Shown piece by piece: positions 60,742 through 64,000 of a stretch of DNA of 64,000 nt. The notes under the pieces were generated by a model. That model did no database searches. It was not told the origin of the DNA and worked only from the letters and a program-made list of their open reading frames with translations. The stretch is from Chloroflexota bacterium (lineage in GTDB: Bacteria; Chloroflexota; UBA6077; SHYK01). Location: contig SHYK01000001.1 in NCBI GenBank assembly GCA_009692845.1, positions 368,400 through 432,399 of the forward strand. Reading direction: 5' to 3'. Within the stretch, counting starts at the first letter, position 1. The number at the start of each line of letters is the position of its first letter. The position numbers and the translations under genes are program-made.

Positions 60742-62136
60742 ATGCAGAAGGCTCAGACTCTTGGTGAGCTGCGACGGAGTGGGTACGCCCCGCTTTCCGT
60801 CAAGCAGGAAATTCGAAAAAACCTCATCGAGCGTATCCGCAAAGGCGAAGATCTCTTTCCGGGAATCATTGGTTACGAAGATTCCGTTATTCCCGAGATC
60901 GAGAACGCGATCATTTCCGAACAGGACATCGTGTTTCTGGGCGAGCGGGGCCAGGCCAAGAGCCGCATCGCGCGGGCCCTCCTCAACTTGCTGGACGATG
61001 AGATTCCCATCGTGGCCGGCTCAGAAGTCAACGACAGCCCCTTCGATCCGATCAGCCGGTACGCGGTCAACCGCATCGACGCCGAAGGCGATGACACGGA
61101 GATCAGCTGGGTCCCGAGGGAACGCCGTTACGGCGAGAAGCTCGCCACGCCAGACATCACCATCGCCGATCTGATTGGTGAAGTCGACCCGATCAAGGTA
61201 GCCGAGGGCCGTTATCTCTCCGACGAATTGACCATTCACTACGGACTGTTGCCCCGGACTAACCGGGGAATCTTCTGCATCAACGAGCTGCCGGACCTGG
61301 CAGAACGGATCCAGGTCGGCTTGCTCAACATCATGGAAGAGCGGGATGTTCAGATCCGCGGGTACAAGATCCGGCTTCCGCTCGACATCCTGATCGTCGC
61401 CAGTGCCAATCCGGAGGACTACACCAACCGGGGTCGGATCATCACTCCGATCAAGGACCGCATCGGGTCCCAGATCCGGACCCACTACCCCAAGACTATC
61501 GAAGACGAGATCCGGATCATGGAACAGGAATCCCAGAAGATCTCGCTTCCCGAGCTCGCGGTAGAGACCCCTTCATATATGAAAGAGGTCATCGCCGAGA
61601 TCACTCATCTCGCCCGGAAAAGCCCCGATATTTCGCAGCGGTCCGGCGTCTCGGTGCGGGTCTCTATCTGCAACTACGAGAACAGCATGTCGAACGCGGT
61701 GCGCCGGGCGCTTCGAACGGGCGAAGGCGATGCGTCGCCCCGAGTGAGCGACCTGACTTCGATCGTGGCTTCGACGGCTGGGAAGATCGAGCTTGAGACG
61801 GTGGGCGACGTCAAAGATGAGCGGATCATCGAGCGACTCGCTCAGGGCGCGGTCCTCAATGTGTTCAACCGCTACTTCGCGGTCCAGGAGTTCGACGAGT
61901 TGGTCCGGGCTTTCGACACCGGCCTGAGCATCGAGGTCGGGGACATGATCCCATCGATGGAGTACATGCTCCAGGCGTCGTCAACAGTGGGGATGAAAGC
62001 CGCCGTGGCCCGCCTGGGGGCGCAGAACAATCCCGCCAGCATTGCCTCCGCGGTGGAGTTCGTCCTTGAGGGCCTGCATCTAAACCGCAAACTGAACAAG
62101 GACAAGATGGACCACCGGGCTCGATACCACAAATAG
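60742..62136 (+). CDS. MoxR/magnesium-chelatase-like AAA+ ATPase
   Basis: A 464-residue ATPase with GGGAGAAG 3 nt before the ATG. A Walker A motif GERGQAKSR (Lys73) and a Walker B-like GIFCINEL are present, followed by a sensor-1 region VASANPEDYTNRGRIITP. The C-terminal helical region ends in a basic tail. The family resembles ChlI/MoxR chaperone ATPases that remodel partner proteins together with VWA-domain partners. The next gene, 9 nt downstream, encodes exactly such a VWA protein, so the two should form one machine; the client is unknown. Confidence 0.92.
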   Translation: MQKAQTLGELRRSGYAPLSVKQEIRKNLIERIRKGEDLFPGIIGYEDSVIPEIENAIISEQDIVFLGERGQAKSRIARALLNLLDDEIPIVAGSEVNDSPFDPISRYAVNRIDAEGDDTEISWVPRERRYGEKLATPDITIADLIGEVDPIKVAEGRYLSDELTIHYGLLPRTNRGIFCINELPDLAERIQVGLLNIMEERDVQIRGYKIRLPLDILIVASANPEDYTNRGRIITPIKDRIGSQIRTHYPKTIEDEIRIMEQESQKISLPELAVETPSYMKEVIAEITHLARKSPDISQRSGVSVRVSICNYENSMSNAVRRALRTGEGDASPRVSDLTSIVASTAGKIELETVGDVKDERIIERLAQGAVLNVFNRYFAVQEFDELVRAFDTGLSIEVGDMIPSMEYMLQASSTVGMKAAVARLGAQNNPASIASAVEFVLEGLHLNRKLNKDKMDHRARYHK

Positions 62137-62145
62137 GAGCACCCT

Positions 62146-64000
62146 GTGCACTATCGCTACTCTCGGTGGGATGGGACCCAAGAGGTCTCGCCGTTTGACC
62201 CCGATGAGGTCATCGAGAACCTCGCCGAGGAGTTGCTCGGAGACGGCGATGTGCGCAACGCGCTGGAACGTTTCATGCAGCGCGGCTTTCAAAACCGAGC
62301 TGGCGACCAGACCATGGGGCTTCAACAGCTCATGGATCGACTTCGGTCGAAGCGTCAGGAGCGGCTGGACCGCTACGACCTCGGCGGCATCATGGACCAG
62401 ATCAAGGAGATGCTCGACGAGGTCATCCGCACTGAAAGAGACGCAATAGACCGCCGCCTCCAAGAAGCATCGGCGACGAAAGAAGACGCGCAAGCCGGTC
62501 AAGACGAGCCAGGGACACCCCAAGCGGCTGACGGTGAACCTGGAGCTCCATCCGCCTCCCCTGGTCAGGGCTCGGAGCCGCGCAGCAGCGAAGACGATCA
62601 GCGACTCCGTCAGATGCTGGAACAGATGGGGCGCAAGCACCTCGATCAGCTCGATGCATTGCCCCCTGACGTTGGTGGCCGTATCCAGCAGCTCCAGGAC
62701 TACGATTTTATGGATCCGGCTGCGCGGGAGAAGTTCCAGGAGTTGCTCAAACTGCTCCAGCAGCAGTTAATGCAGTCCTACTTCCAGGGCATGCAGCAAT
62801 CGATGCAGTCGATGAGCCCTCAGGACATGGCCGCGGCCGGCCAGATGCTTCGCGACCTGAATCAGATGCTTCGGGAGCGCGTCCAGGGTGGGGACCCCAA
62901 TTTCCAGGAGTTCATGGATCGGTGGGGCCAAAATTTCCCGGATGGCATCGAGTCGCTGGACGATCTGGTGGCCAACCTCCAGGATCGCATCTCGCAAATG
63001 CAGTCCCTTATGCAAAGCATGTCGTCCGACCAAAGGCGACAGCTGCAGGAAATGGCCGAGCAGCTCATGCAGCAAGCCGGCATGAGTGATGAGCTGGGGG
63101 AGCTCGCTGAGCTGCTCCAGGCGATCGCTCCGGGTGGGCGACATGACCGTCCGTATCCGTTTCGGGGTGACGAGCCGGTCTCGTTCATGGAAGCCATGCA
63201 GCTCATGGAAACGCTGCAACAGATGGACTTACTCGAGCGGGACATCCAGCAGGTCCGCGACCTCGAAGGCCTGGACAAGATTGACGCGGACAAGGTACGC
63301 GAGCTGCTCGGGGAAGATGCCGGCGAATCGCTCGATCAGCTTAAGGAGCTCCAGAAGCTGCTGGAGGACGCAGGCTACGTGACCCGCAATGGTGACGAGC
63401 TTGAGCTCACTCCGCGGGCGATGAGGAAGATCGGGGAAAAGGCGCTCAAGGACATTTTTCAGCATCTCAAGCGGGATAGCTTTGGCAAGCATGAGATCGA
63501 CATCCATGGCCCGGGCGGGGAACGGACCGATGAGTCGAAGCTGTATGAGTTCGGCGACCCATTCGTGCTCGACATGCATCAGACCATGATGAACGCCATT
63601 GTGCGCGAGGGGCCGGGTACCCCGATCCACCTGGCGCCCCCAGACTTCGAGGTGCACCGGCATGAGCTGATCACGCAGAGCTCCACAGTGATCGTCCTGG
63701 ATATGAGCCGGTCGATGTTCTTGCGGGGCTGCATCCTGGCCGCGAAAAAGGTCACCGTCGCCTTGAACTCCTTGATCAAGGGTCTCTACCCGCGCGACAA
63801 CCTCTACATCATTGCCTTCTCGGCTTATGCCCGGGAGATCTCAGCGGAGGACTTGCCGAGTCTCACGTGGGCGGACTGGGGTTATGGCACGAATATGCAG
63901 CATGCATTCATGCTGTCCCGCCAGCTGCTTAGCCGTCATAAGTCCGGGACGAAGCAGGTGATTCTGGTGACTGACGGGGAGCCCACCGCCCATTTCGAAG
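62146..64000 (+). CDS. VWA-domain protein, partner of the MoxR-like ATPase (partial)
   Basis: GTG 62146 has AGGAG 6 nt upstream; the frame is open to the window end, so the C-terminus is missing (618 codons visible). The first 450 residues are charged, Gln/Met/Leu-rich and helical (QLMQSYFQGMQQSMQSM), with likely coiled coils. A VWA domain starts near 505: VIVLDMSRSMF carries the MIDAS D-x-S-x-S (Asp519), then IIAFSAYAREI and ILVTDGEPT. The layout matches ChlD-like/CoxE-like partners of MoxR ATPases. Confidence 0.9.
   Translation, partial: MHYRYSRWDGTQEVSPFDPDEVIENLAEELLGDGDVRNALERFMQRGFQNRAGDQTMGLQQLMDRLRSKRQERLDRYDLGGIMDQIKEMLDEVIRTERDAIDRRLQEASATKEDAQAGQDEPGTPQAADGEPGAPSASPGQGSEPRSSEDDQRLRQMLEQMGRKHLDQLDALPPDVGGRIQQLQDYDFMDPAAREKFQELLKLLQQQLMQSYFQGMQQSMQSMSPQDMAAAGQMLRDLNQMLRERVQGGDPNFQEFMDRWGQNFPDGIESLDDLVANLQDRISQMQSLMQSMSSDQRRQLQEMAEQLMQQAGMSDELGELAELLQAIAPGGRHDRPYPFRGDEPVSFMEAMQLMETLQQMDLLERDIQQVRDLEGLDKIDADKVRELLGEDAGESLDQLKELQKLLEDAGYVTRNGDELELTPRAMRKIGEKALKDIFQHLKRDSFGKHEIDIHGPGGERTDESKLYEFGDPFVLDMHQTMMNAIVREGPGTPIHLAPPDFEVHRHELITQSSTVIVLDMSRSMFLRGCILAAKKVTVALNSLIKGLYPRDNLYIIAFSAYAREISAEDLPSLTWADWGYGTNMQHAFMLSRQLLSRHKSGTKQVILVTDGEPTAHFE

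Overview
The window is GC-rich bacterial chromosome. It uses many GTG and TTG starts and has short Shine-Dalgarno-led operons. Secreted proteins carry long Thr/Pro-rich linkers around RCC1, Kelch and beta-helix domains. Together with FrdABCD, a YfhO-type membrane enzyme, a PIG-V-type mannosyltransferase and SelB, this suggests a Chloroflexota-like organism. That placement is inference from style and gene content; there is no rRNA here. I saw no tRNA, rRNA, CRISPR array, transposase or prophage.

Layout. 0-6 kb: rmlC, the Ku-LigD end-joining operon, a DUF72 gene, then a join of two truncated genes (cupredoxin and glycosyltransferase). 6-11 kb: a minus-strand operon glgP-malQ-pyrD whose glgP has an in-frame TGA. 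11-16.4 kb: a frameshifted secreted C39-like peptidase, thiD, and two tandem paralogous secreted RCC1 proteins. 16.4-23 kb: a worn accessory region with gene fragments, two RelE/ParE remnants, a DUF4258/DUF2283 pair, a BrnT pair, a lipoprotein, a coiled-coil nuclease-like protein and a PIG-V-type transferase. 23-28 kb: a 1398-residue S-layer-like protein behind a promoter and a leader of nearly 400 nt, ended by a 16-bp hairpin. 28-32.4 kb: a HicB-like protein, a three-gene cluster with FliN, then cobO-queG and def.

32.5-41.3 kb: a mosaic surface-protein locus on the minus strand. It holds a repeated globular domain, T/P linker, beta-helix, Ig-like domains, seven RCC1 units, twelve Kelch units and a T/P tail. 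It is broken by frame changes, one TGA at a conserved Trp position and a 17-bp tandem duplication. 41.3-47.3 kb: selB, then an M14 carboxypeptidase-like protein divergent from a DPP-IV-like S9 peptidase. 47.4-53.3 kb: a minus-strand run frdABCD, trxB, a dual-specificity phosphatase, corA. 53.4-60 kb: YfhO-like protein, mgtE, aroC and a LON-domain protein. 60-64 kb: an unusual zinc-finger/MGDRPP-repeat gene with an apparent ATC start, followed by a MoxR-like AAA ATPase and a VWA protein that runs off the end.

How it works together: the housekeeping parts are glycogen turnover, pyrimidine, thiamine, aromatic and cobalamin/queuosine metabolism, succinate/fumarate respiration, Mg2+ transport, thioredoxin and NHEJ repair. 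They sit between accessory blocks rich in toxin-antitoxin remnants and repeat-bearing secreted proteins. The disruptions concentrate in those blocks, with glgP the clear exception, which looks like decay or copy-number mutation; consensus sequencing error cannot be excluded from one sequence.
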